From positions 186,001 to 250,000 of the forward strand of contig NZ_BCNB01000001.1 in assembly GCF_001485575.1 (NCBI RefSeq): DNA of 64,000 bases, written 5' to 3'. The DNA is from Haloarcula sp. CBA1127 (GTDB lineage: Archaea > Halobacteriota > Halobacteria > Halobacteriales > Haloarculaceae). The translations under genes and the position numbers were made by a program. Shown here piece after piece: positions 27,978 through 35,923 of this stretch; within the stretch, counting starts at the first letter, position 1; every line of letters starts with the position of its first letter. The notes below the pieces were generated by a model. That model did not search any database and was not told the DNA's origin. It saw only the letters and a list, made by a program, of their open reading frames with translations.

Positions 27978-28922
27978 ATGGTTCGAATACCAGACATATG
28001 CCGTCGAACCGTGCTGAAGAGTACGTCTGCTGTCGCACTCGGGTCCATCGTGGGCACTGCGGCTGGCAGGGAAAACGATCACAGCAGTACCGAACCGCCT
28101 ATCGCTTCCTCACCGATCCTCGCTGCACACCGTGGCTACCGGGGTCTATATCCGCAAAACACCATCGCCGCAGTTCAGCAGGCAGCGTACGGCGGTCCTA
28201 GCAGTCACGAGTACAATACCGATATGATGGAATGCGATCTCGTGCCTGCAGGCGGGAAACCCTGGAAGGGTGAGGACTTCGAAATCGTCGTTTTCCACGA
28301 CGATAAGCTAGACGACCTAACAGACGAATCCGGATACGTCTGGGAGAACGACGTGCAGACGGTTCTGAACGCTGAAATCCGTGACAGCGGTCAGACGATC
28401 CCTCGATTAGACGAGTTCGTCGAAGCGACGCCGGACAGTATCCCGCTCAATATCGAGTGGAAAGCTGCGGGTGTCTCTCCCGATGATGATGCGTCAGCAT
28501 CTGCCGTCGAAACTTGGGACCCGTTTACGGAACAGGCACTTGATGTCCTCTCCAATCACGAGAACGACTTTATCGTCCAGTCGTTCGAAAAGGCTGCGCT
28601 GCAGTCCGTTCGTAACTCAGACTCCGAGGTTCCGATAGCGTACTTGCTCTGGGACTCAATTGAAGAGGGTCTCTCTGTCGTCCGTGACCTGGACGCGGAG
28701 TACATCCAGCCGCCGTACAATATGATCATGAACACGCCCTTCTTCAACGAGGACTACTACCTCGAAGACCCGGATTTCGCCGAGATCGATCTGGTCGAGA
28801 CCGCTCACGAGGAAGGTCGGAAGGTAATCCCGTACACGATAACGACATGGCATCAGGCGGAGAAGCTCGTCGAGGCCGGTGTTGACGGAATCATCGCTGA
28901 CTACCCCGGCGTGCTCGACTGA
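27978..28922 (+). CDS. Tat-exported glycerophosphodiester phosphodiesterase
   Basis: This 314-residue enzyme should hydrolyse glycerophosphodiesters outside the cell into glycerol phosphate and an alcohol. A twin-arginine signal (RRTVLKSTSAVALGSIVG) precedes the GDPD TIM barrel. Catalytic His51-Arg52 lie in AAHRGYRG, the metal ligands Glu85 and Asp87 in MECDLV, His107 in VVFHDDKL, and Glu160/Lys162 in NIEWK. The normally conserved PENT motif reads PQNT (Gln60). This is unusual, because the Glu is close to invariant in the family. Position next to a Ugp-type importer and a HAD phosphatase gives a simple route for scavenging phospholipid headgroups. Confidence 0.87.
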   Translation: MVRIPDICRRTVLKSTSAVALGSIVGTAAGRENDHSSTEPPIASSPILAAHRGYRGLYPQNTIAAVQQAAYGGPSSHEYNTDMMECDLVPAGGKPWKGEDFEIVVFHDDKLDDLTDESGYVWENDVQTVLNAEIRDSGQTIPRLDEFVEATPDSIPLNIEWKAAGVSPDDDASASAVETWDPFTEQALDVLSNHENDFIVQSFEKAALQSVRNSDSEVPIAYLLWDSIEEGLSVVRDLDAEYIQPPYNMIMNTPFFNEDYYLEDPDFAEIDLVETAHEEGRKVIPYTITTWHQAEKLVEAGVDGIIADYPGVLD

Positions 28923-28975
28923 ACTTTTGGGGTATCGAGACCGCTGGAAACAGTTACTCCCTCCCTTTTCCGGAC

Positions 28976-29767
28976 CTACTGTCCGTGTTCTACGATCGCT
29001 GCCAGCTCTGAAAGGTCGGTCACAACGTGGTCAGGACTCACGTCACTTTCTTCTAACTCCGCCGTACTGGTAACGCCAGTTAGTGGCAGTACCGTTTCCA
29101 TCCCGGCCTGGTTTCCCATTCTGATGTCTGTCCCGAGGCGATCACCGATCATGAGACAGTGCTCCGGCTCACTACCGAGGCGTTCCAGCGCCATCTGAAG
29201 GATGACGTTGGACGGCTTGCCGATCAACTGGTCCAATTCCTGCCCGGTTACTCCTTCAATTGCCCCGATCATCCCCGCTGCATCGGGTATCTCACCGCCA
29301 TCCACAGGACACGTTCGATCCGGGTTAGTCGCAATGAAAAGCGCGTCGTTCTCCGTGAGTGCGATTAGCGCATCCTGTAGCGTCTGGTAATCAAAACCGA
29401 AATCAAGTGACGCGATCACAGTGCCTGCTCGCTCTGGGTCGGTCGTCGTTTTCAGCCCAGCGGCGCGCAACTCCGCAACCAAGGCGTCCTCGCCGATGAC
29501 GTAGATTTCGCGCTCCGGATACTGCGCGGATAGATAATCCGCTGATGCGGTGGCGGACGTGATGATGCCATCACTGCTGCAGTCAATGCCCAGTGCGTTC
29601 AGCTTCTCGCAATACTTTTCACGCCGATCAATCGGCTTGTTGGTGACGAACAGCGTCGAAAGCCCCGCCTTACGTACTGTCCGTACTCCCTCTGCAGCGT
29701 TTTCGACTAACGAATCTCCGCGATAGACTGTACCGTCGAGATCGATAATTGCACTGGTGTATGTCAT
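28976..29767 (-). CDS. HAD-superfamily phosphatase (NagD/IIA type)
   Basis: This 263-residue cytoplasmic phosphatase has HAD motif I IIDLDGTVYRG (nucleophile Asp9, acid/base Asp11), motif II in LFVTNK, a IIA cap domain, motif III at GKPSN and motif IV at MIGDRLGTDI. NagD-type enzymes act on small phosphates including glycerol phosphates and nucleotides. In this setting removal of phosphate from imported glycerol phosphate is an attractive role, but it is inference. The gene converges with the diesterase gene across about 50 bases and faces away from the MgtC-like gene. Confidence 0.85.
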   Translation of the reverse strand: MTYTSAIIDLDGTVYRGDSLVENAAEGVRTVRKAGLSTLFVTNKPIDRREKYCEKLNALGIDCSSDGIITSATASADYLSAQYPEREIYVIGEDALVAELRAAGLKTTTDPERAGTVIASLDFGFDYQTLQDALIALTENDALFIATNPDRTCPVDGGEIPDAAGMIGAIEGVTGQELDQLIGKPSNVILQMALERLGSEPEHCLMIGDRLGTDIRMGNQAGMETVLPLTGVTSTAELEESDVSPDHVVTDLSELAAIVEHGQ

Positions 29768-29888
29768 CTAGCGTCCTCCGTCTCAAACCGTGACGCTTCC
29801 GCAGAAGCCACTGCTGCCGAGATCACAGGCGCTTTCTTCACTGCAGGGACCGTGGCGACCCTCGAAACACGCCGATAGCTCTGTCCGT

Positions 29889-31190
29889 TCATACTAATTG
29901 GATGCTGATAACCACGCCGCCGATTCCGATCAGCGACAAGTAGAGTGACTTTCGCACCACCGGCGCTAGCAGTGAGCGGTTGATACTCGTTGCAAACCCG
30001 ATTTTCACGAGGATACTGGAGAGCGTCCCGGCCAGCACACCCTGCGCCGCTACTGCCGGCGATATTTGACCAGTCGACGTCAGCGTTACTGCGGTCGTTG
30101 TCGTCGTGCCGCTCGATACGATTCCGCTGAGGAAGCTCGTAATCAGGAAGCCGGCTGTTCCGAATATGCGCTGTGCTCCGGCGGTGAGAACCAAGACCGC
30201 GAGGAAGAGCAGTCCGAATTTCAGCGCGTTCGCGCTGCTAAACGGCGAGTCGAAATCTAGTTCCAGATCACCCTCCCAGTCGCTATCGTAATATGCGAGT
30301 CCGACGCCACTAATCGCGATCAGGCCGAGGGGCAGTCCAACACTGACTGCCGACTCGGGGACGAATGCAACGATGATTGCTAAATTACGGACTGCCATCG
30401 CCGCATCGGCGATCAGTATCGTTCCCACCGCGAGTTCTGTGATCCCAGCGTTGCCTTTTGCACGGCCCGCGATTTCGCCGATCACAGCAGTGGAGTTCAC
30501 CAGACCACCGAAGAAGCCGGTGACTGCGATCCCCTTGCTCCCGTATCGCTGCATCACGATATAGTTGACAAACCCGATCCCACTGACTGCAATCACGAGC
30601 ATCCAGACCAGTTTCGGATCAATCGCATCCCATGGCCCGTACGTTCCGCCGGGCAGGAGCGGATACACGACAAACGAGATGATCGCAAACTCACCGGCGC
30701 TGCGTACTTCTTCTCGCGATAGCTGGTTTGCAAAGTCGTGTAGCTCCCTTCGAAGGACTAGTAGGAACGATGACGTTATACCGATGATGACGCCGATCAG
30801 GACGTGATCGGCTCCAACCAAAATCCCGACCGCGTACGCGACAAGGAGTGAAGTCGACGTTGTCAGGGACAGCCCGGAGTCCAACTCACTATCCTCGCCG
30901 GTCCACTGTGCGACTATGCCCCGGATCCCAAGCAACCCTCCTTGAACGAGTACCAGTGCCCCTCCCGAAGCAAGTAGTATCGGCTCGTTGAGCGACATTG
31001 CGGCAGCGCCGACCAGGCTGGTCAGCGTAAACGTGCGGATTCCTGCCGACTTGTTGGCCCACTCTCGTTCGAGCCCAAGCAGCATACCAAGTGCACCTGC
31101 AATAAAAAGGTGTAGTATCTCAGGATCGATAGTTATCCCATCTATACCTCCGAAAACGGCCGTATTCGCGATTGCACTCATTACAGTCAT
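29889..31190 (-). CDS. MgtC/SapB and DUF4010 membrane protein (second copy)
   Basis: This 433-residue polytopic membrane protein has the same two-part layout as the protein at 11671-12924. An N-terminal MgtC/SapB block (LFIAGALGMLLGLEREWANK, then IRTFTLTSLVGAAA) is followed by a DUF4010-type region with GFFGGLVNSTAVIGEIAGRA and FLSGIVSSGTTTTTAVTL. The role is unknown; MgtC relatives respond to low magnesium and affect phosphate handling in bacteria, so location between two phosphorus-scavenging systems is noteworthy. A TATATAAA box near 31222-31229 lies about 35 bases before ATG 31190. Confidence 0.82.
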   Translation of the reverse strand: MTVMSAIANTAVFGGIDGITIDPEILHLFIAGALGMLLGLEREWANKSAGIRTFTLTSLVGAAAMSLNEPILLASGGALVLVQGGLLGIRGIVAQWTGEDSELDSGLSLTTSTSLLVAYAVGILVGADHVLIGVIIGITSSFLLVLRRELHDFANQLSREEVRSAGEFAIISFVVYPLLPGGTYGPWDAIDPKLVWMLVIAVSGIGFVNYIVMQRYGSKGIAVTGFFGGLVNSTAVIGEIAGRAKGNAGITELAVGTILIADAAMAVRNLAIIVAFVPESAVSVGLPLGLIAISGVGLAYYDSDWEGDLELDFDSPFSSANALKFGLLFLAVLVLTAGAQRIFGTAGFLITSFLSGIVSSGTTTTTAVTLTSTGQISPAVAAQGVLAGTLSSILVKIGFATSINRSLLAPVVRKSLYLSLIGIGGVVISIQLV

Positions 31191-31489
31191 CTTATCTTAC
31201 AAACGGTGGTTCCGTCATTTTTATATAGTCTATATACTACTATATTCTATATGGAGACAAATATACTGATGGGTAATAGGTGTTGGCCTTGAGGCTCGCT
31301 TGAATATTGCCGTGGCCCCTGCGGAGCTCGATGGTTGCCCTCGATCACTGCTTAGTGTCCAGTATCCTTCATATATCTAATTCTAATACTTATTTCAACT
31401 TCTATATGATGAGCGTCTAAAACTCGACATGATGGGTTTGTGGTTTTGTCAGATTTAAACATAAATACTTTTTAACCCAGGTTTCGCAC
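31191..31489. promoter_or_regulatory. Divergent promoter region between mgtC-like gene and phnD
   Basis: This AT-rich 299-base spacer contains TATATAAA on the minus strand (31222-31229) for the MgtC-like gene and ATAAATACTT at 31461-31470 on the plus strand, 20-29 bases before phnD. Shared regulation by phosphate status is possible; I recognise no defined Pho-type box. Confidence 0.6.
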
Positions 31490-32668
31490 ATGTCTGCGTC
31501 GACAATGAAACAGAACCCATTTGACCGACGATCTGTGTTGAAAATTGGCGCTACTGCGCTTGCAGCAGGCGTTGCAGGCTGTTCTCAGGAGAGTAGCCAG
31601 AACACCGACTCATCTGGTGGTGACAGCACTGATAGCAGTGACGGTTCCAGTAGCGGTGACGGTAGTTCCGGACAGAGTACCAACTATCCCGAGTTCGATC
31701 CGGCGAACCCGGAGTTCCCGCAGCTGATGCAGACGCTCATCGAGACGGGGTTCGAAACGGGGTCCCTGCAGGACCTGAAAAACATGAAGGAACGCGAGAA
31801 GCCTCGCTACGGTAACCCCGTCCAGAGTACTCCCGATAATCAAGACGACCTGATTGACCCGGACCGCATCGCGTTTGCGATGACACCGACGGAGGACCCG
31901 GCAGTCTACCGGGATACGATGCAACCGCTGATGGACAACATCGCCGAAGAGACGGGGAAATCGGTCAAGTACTTCCCCCTCAACTCGTACGCGTCCCAGA
32001 TTGAGGCGATGCGATCCGAACGCCTCCACGTCGCCGGTTTCTCTACTGGGCCAACGCCTTTCGCTGTGAATCTGGCCGGTGCTGTCCCGTTCTCGCTCCA
32101 GATCTCGAAGGAGGGTGACTTCGGATATCGGCTGTGGCTCGCCACACAGGCGGATAACGACGACATCTCGTCGCTTGAAGATATCAAGGGCAAACGTGTC
32201 GCACACGCCGAACCGTCGTCTAACTCCGGGAACCTCGCTCCGCGTGCGCTGTTCTCGAACCAGGGTGTCACTCCAGGCGAAGACTACGAAGTGAGCTATT
32301 CCGGCGGCCACGAACAGAGCATCCTCGGAGTGGCAAACGACGACTACGATGCTGCCCCTGTTTGTAGCACCTGTGTCACGCGTGTTGCGGAGGCGGACAA
32401 CATTGATCCGACGAATCTCAAAGTCGTGTGGGCCAGCAATCCGTTCCCCACAACGAGCTTCTGTTACCGCTACAACCTGAAACCAGAAATTCAGGAAGGT
32501 ATCAGGGCAGCATTCCTCGATTACGACTACTCGGACACCAAGATCGCGGAGGTATTCGGTGGTCGCGGAAAATGGACGGAGATTGATTACGCTACGACCT
32601 ACGATATCATCCTCCAGATTCAGGAGAACAACGAGATCAAGTACAACACCGATAACATCGAAGGCTAA
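31490..32668 (+). CDS. phnD: Phosphonate-type ABC transporter binding lipoprotein
   Basis: This 392-residue PhnD-family binding protein has a twin-arginine signal (DRRSVLKIGATALAAG) and lipobox (VAGC, Cys31), followed by a Ser/Gly/Asp-rich stalk at about 35-65. The body has the PhnD pattern: RIAFAMTPTEDPAVYRDTMQPL, FPLNSYASQIEAMRSERLHVAGFSTGP, GKRVAHAEPSSNSGNLAPRALF and GGHEQSILGVANDDYDA. The Ser/Asn-rich SSNSG loop is where family members hold the phosphonate group. The ligand could be a phosphonate, phosphite or a phosphate ester; sequence alone cannot decide. ATG 31490 fits a leaderless start after the ATAAATACTT box. Confidence 0.9.
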   Translation: MSASTMKQNPFDRRSVLKIGATALAAGVAGCSQESSQNTDSSGGDSTDSSDGSSSGDGSSGQSTNYPEFDPANPEFPQLMQTLIETGFETGSLQDLKNMKEREKPRYGNPVQSTPDNQDDLIDPDRIAFAMTPTEDPAVYRDTMQPLMDNIAEETGKSVKYFPLNSYASQIEAMRSERLHVAGFSTGPTPFAVNLAGAVPFSLQISKEGDFGYRLWLATQADNDDISSLEDIKGKRVAHAEPSSNSGNLAPRALFSNQGVTPGEDYEVSYSGGHEQSILGVANDDYDAAPVCSTCVTRVAEADNIDPTNLKVVWASNPFPTTSFCYRYNLKPEIQEGIRAAFLDYDYSDTKIAEVFGGRGKWTEIDYATTYDIILQIQENNEIKYNTDNIEG

Positions 32669-32683
32669 GAAGAGAACCGAATA

Positions 32684-33499
32684 ATGCTCTCTGTAGATAA
32701 TCTGGAAAAAACGTACGACTCCGGTGATAAAGCACTCAAAGGTGTCTCATTCGAAGTCAGTGGTAACGAGATCGTTGCGATCATCGGGCCAAGCGGGGCC
32801 GGAAAAAGCACGCTCGTTCGTAGTATCAACAGGCTGACCGAGCCCACTGGCGGGCGTGTCCTGCTCGATGATACAGAGGTGACTGGCTTGGACAAATCAG
32901 CCCTTCGCGATGTCCGTCGCGATATGGGCATGATCTTCCAGGAGTTCAATCTCGTCGAGCGCCTCACGGTGATGGAGAACATACTCTCCGGCCGCCTTGG
33001 CTATCTCAGTACGTGGAACGCGTTCCGTCGGAACTTCCCACCAGAGGATATCAAGCGCGCACGGGAGATCCTCAGTCGGGTGAATCTGGAGGGCGTCGAA
33101 AACAACCGTGCAGATGAACTCTCCGGTGGCCAGCGGCAGCGCGTCGGTATCGCCCGTGCCGTCATTCAGCGGCCGAAAATCCTGCTCGCTGACGAACCGA
33201 CGAGCGCGCTGGACCCCGACACCTCTCGGGAGGTCATGAGCCTCTTGACGGACATCGCTCACGAAGACGATATCCCGATCATCATCAACATCCACGAAGT
33301 CGATTTGGCGGTCGACTACGCGGACCGGATTATCGGACTCAGTGACGGTGAGATCGTCTTTAACGGCCCACCTGACGATCTAGATCAGGCAGCCAGAGAC
33401 GAAATCTATCGCGGTGGTGAATCCATTGCGGAGCGCGAAGGGCCGAGTGCTGGTAATAGCACGGACTCTGATGACGTCATTGCCGAACGAGGTGACTAA
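32684..33499 (+). CDS. phnC: Phosphonate-type ABC transporter ATPase
   Basis: This 271-residue ATPase has Walker [10 protein letters not shown] (35-43), Q-loop [19 protein letters not shown], signature [15 protein letters not shown], Walker [13 protein letters not shown] and switch His in [15 protein letters not shown]. The insert [15 protein letters not shown] after the Q-loop is typical of PhnC. A polar C-terminal tail of about 30 residues follows. It lies 15 bases after phnD and 5 bases before the first permease. Confidence 0.93.
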   Translation: MLSVDNLEKTYDSGDKALKGVSFEVSGNEIVAIIGPSGAGKSTLVRSINRLTEPTGGRVLLDDTEVTGLDKSALRDVRRDMGMIFQEFNLVERLTVMENILSGRLGYLSTWNAFRRNFPPEDIKRAREILSRVNLEGVENNRADELSGGQRQRVGIARAVIQRPKILLADEPTSALDPDTSREVMSLLTDIAHEDDIPIIINIHEVDLAVDYADRIIGLSDGEIVFNGPPDDLDQAARDEIYRGGESIAEREGPSAGNSTDSDDVIAERGD

Positions 33500-33504
33500 T
33501 CAAC

Positions 33505-34320
33505 ATGGCTGCTGAATCTGGATCGGCCGTTGAAGGATCTTGGGAGCGGCCCACAGTCTTCTACAACAAGAAAGTCAAGTATCTCATCTACGGACTTATC
33601 TTGTTGTTCTTCGCGTATAGCTTCTGGAACCTTCGGATCTCCCCCAGCCGATTCGTTCGAGGGATCGGAGCCGGTGTCGAACTCGTCACGAGTATGCTCC
33701 CACCAGCGTACACTCCGTCCCAGCGGGAGCTGCTCATTCAGGGCATCGTCGAGAGTATCGTGATGACGATTGTCGCCACGACAATGGGGATCATCGTCAG
33801 CGTGCCGGTTGCGATTATGGCTTCCAATAACCTCTCGCCGAAGCCAGTCTACTATATCGGTCGCAGCATCGTTGCAGTCACGCGCTCGCTCCACGAGCTC
33901 ATCGTTGCGATCATCATGGTCAAAGCGGTCGGATTCGGTCCACTCGCTGGTGTCCTTGCCCTCGCGTTCAAAACGATCGGATTCTTCGCGAAACTCCTCG
34001 CAGAGGAGATCGAAGACATCGATCGCGGGCAGATGGAAGCGATCACTGCTGCCGGCGGGACACCCGTCCAGACGTATCTCTACGGCGTTCTCCCGCAGGT
34101 AATGCCCCGGATCGTCGGGCTGTCGATTTACCGGCTCGACATCAATCTCCGTCACAGCACTGTCGTCGGGATTGTCGGAGCCGGTGGTATCGGGATCACG
34201 CTGCTGAACTCCTTCGATAAGTACGATTACCAGTTCAGCATGGCAATTATCGCTGTCATCGTCGCGATTGTCATGGTCGGTGAAGGTGTCAGCGCTCTCG
34301 CTCGGAGGCGGATCCAGTAA
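33505..34320 (+). CDS. phnE: Phosphonate-type ABC transporter permease 1
   Basis: This 271-residue permease of the PhnE family has a long N-terminal cytoplasmic and periplasm-facing part, then multiple helices and the EAA-type loop in EDIDRGQMEAITAAGGTPVQTYLYGVLPQ. It ends with a TAATG overlap into a second PhnE-like gene, so the two permeases are co-translated and likely pair as a heterodimer. Confidence 0.92.
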   Translation: MAAESGSAVEGSWERPTVFYNKKVKYLIYGLILLFFAYSFWNLRISPSRFVRGIGAGVELVTSMLPPAYTPSQRELLIQGIVESIVMTIVATTMGIIVSVPVAIMASNNLSPKPVYYIGRSIVAVTRSLHELIVAIIMVKAVGFGPLAGVLALAFKTIGFFAKLLAEEIEDIDRGQMEAITAAGGTPVQTYLYGVLPQVMPRIVGLSIYRLDINLRHSTVVGIVGAGGIGITLLNSFDKYDYQFSMAIIAVIVAIVMVGEGVSALARRRIQ

Positions 34321-35114
34321 TGTCAAACAGCACTGACTCTTGGAGCCGGTTCGACCGCCGTGAGCGCTTACTCCGGTTCTTCGGGCTGCTGGCTGGGCTC
34401 GTCATTCTCGTCGCAGCCTGGCGCGCCATGGAAGTGAACTACGGCTACGCCGTGACTGCCCCGCGTGAGCTGGCCGACCTCTTCGGTCGGATGTATCCGC
34501 CCAATGTGGGATACTCCCGGAAGATCGTCGGGCCGCTGCTCGAGACGATCAATATCTCGATCCTGGGCACGGCACTGGCCATCGTGATGGCGATCCCGGT
34601 TGCGTTCCTCGGAGCCAGCAACACGTCGCCCAACAAGCCGGCGTACCTGCTGGGTAAGTTCATCATCTCGTTTACCCGTTCGGTCAACGTCATCATCTGG
34701 GCACTGATCTTCGTGGTTATCTTCGGCCCTGGGGCCCTGGCTGGCGTGCTGGCGATCTCGATCAGATCGATCGGGTTCACTGCAAAGCTAATCGCGGAAG
34801 CCATCGAGGAGATCGACCGCGGGTCTGTCGAAGCGATCACTGCAGCTGGAGCATCGCCGATCGATGTGCTCATCTACAGTATCGTTCCACAGATCAAGCC
34901 GGCGTTCATCAGTGTCGCGACGCTTCGATGGGACATCAACGTCAGAGCGTCGACGATCATCGGATTTGTCGGCGCAGGCGGGATCGGTGTCCCGCTCCAG
35001 ACTGAGATCAATTACTTCAACTGGGAAGCAGTCCTGACGATTCTCATCTCGATTCTGGGCCTTGTGCTCATCAGTGAAGCCATCTCGGCCTATCTGCGCA
35101 AGAAAGTAATGTAG
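34320..35114 (+). CDS. phnE: Phosphonate-type ABC transporter permease 2
   Basis: This 264-residue PhnE paralogue shares the loop EEIDRGSVEAITAAGASPIDVLIYSIVPQ with the gene before it. The first helix is LLAGLVILVAAWRAM. Two different PhnE proteins with one PhnC and one PhnD are a known layout of this transporter family. No C-P lyase, phosphonatase or phosphite dehydrogenase gene follows; the next genes belong to the defence locus. Confidence 0.92.
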   Translation: MSNSTDSWSRFDRRERLLRFFGLLAGLVILVAAWRAMEVNYGYAVTAPRELADLFGRMYPPNVGYSRKIVGPLLETINISILGTALAIVMAIPVAFLGASNTSPNKPAYLLGKFIISFTRSVNVIIWALIFVVIFGPGALAGVLAISIRSIGFTAKLIAEAIEEIDRGSVEAITAAGASPIDVLIYSIVPQIKPAFISVATLRWDINVRASTIIGFVGAGGIGVPLQTEINYFNWEAVLTILISILGLVLISEAISAYLRKKVM

Positions 35115-35923
35115 GCGAGCAGTCAGCTCGTATCGCCTATTATTATCCGACCAATTAAATACATAATATTGTTGAATTACTATCAAAAAACTTATATATT
35201 TGGGGTGTATATAGCCAGTGGGGCCAACGCCAGTGTCTGCCAACCTGGTTTCCCCCTTCTCCGTCTTGCGAGTGCCTCTATCGACGGATACAGCGTCGCG
35301 AGACAAGTCATTCCGCAAGGAGGTAAGATAGCGGGGCCGCTAGTGCGAACGGATACCGAAGTGGACACCTTGTCTAACCGTGAACCCCACACCAATCTGT
35401 ATGCGTGTGATTACGATGTCTAACACTGGGGCCACGCTGATATATTCGAACCAGTCTGTGGCCGCACCGCTGCTGGAAAGACGCGGCAGTGACGGCGGAC
35501 GACTTCTGGATACGTGTCACGAGGACTACCATCTCCTCACTCAGGTCAGCAAAAGAATGGTGGGCAGCCGGGGGGAGTGGCGTGCAACGCACCATTCGGA
35601 GTCGTCATCCACGACGACAGGTTCTGGACTCGGGCCAATCGATGATCTGAATCGGATTCAAGGGGGAAATGGAGCGAGGACCAGAACCCACCTACCGGTA
35701 CACAGTTGGTAACAAAAACAGTTGTGATATCTGCTTGCAGTCTATCGGTTCTGTGATTGCTGCACGGCCACGAACACGCTCTCGGAAGGGGTCTTGTCCA
35801 GTCGACTGTCAGCGAGCACGTCGCAATTACGATATTCCTTCGGCGGAAATTCCGGAGCTTCTCCCAAACTGACTGCCACCCTGTCTGCTGTATCGGGAGC
35901 GGCACTTCTCTTCTGGGCTAGTA
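35115..35923. other. Spacer between phn operon and defence locus
   Basis: This 809-base stretch begins AT-rich (CCAATTAAATACATAATATT near 35150, a possible transcription end for the phn operon) and contains TTATATATTT near 35192. I find no gene with haloarchaeal composition on either strand. It separates an apparently metabolic region from an all-minus-strand defence block. Confidence 0.45.

Noticed and set aside
35380-35712. Open frame of 110 codons between phn and the defence locus
   Set aside because: It is not acidic, has no recognisable domain, and lacks a convincing promoter or ribosome site; other frames in the spacer are no better.
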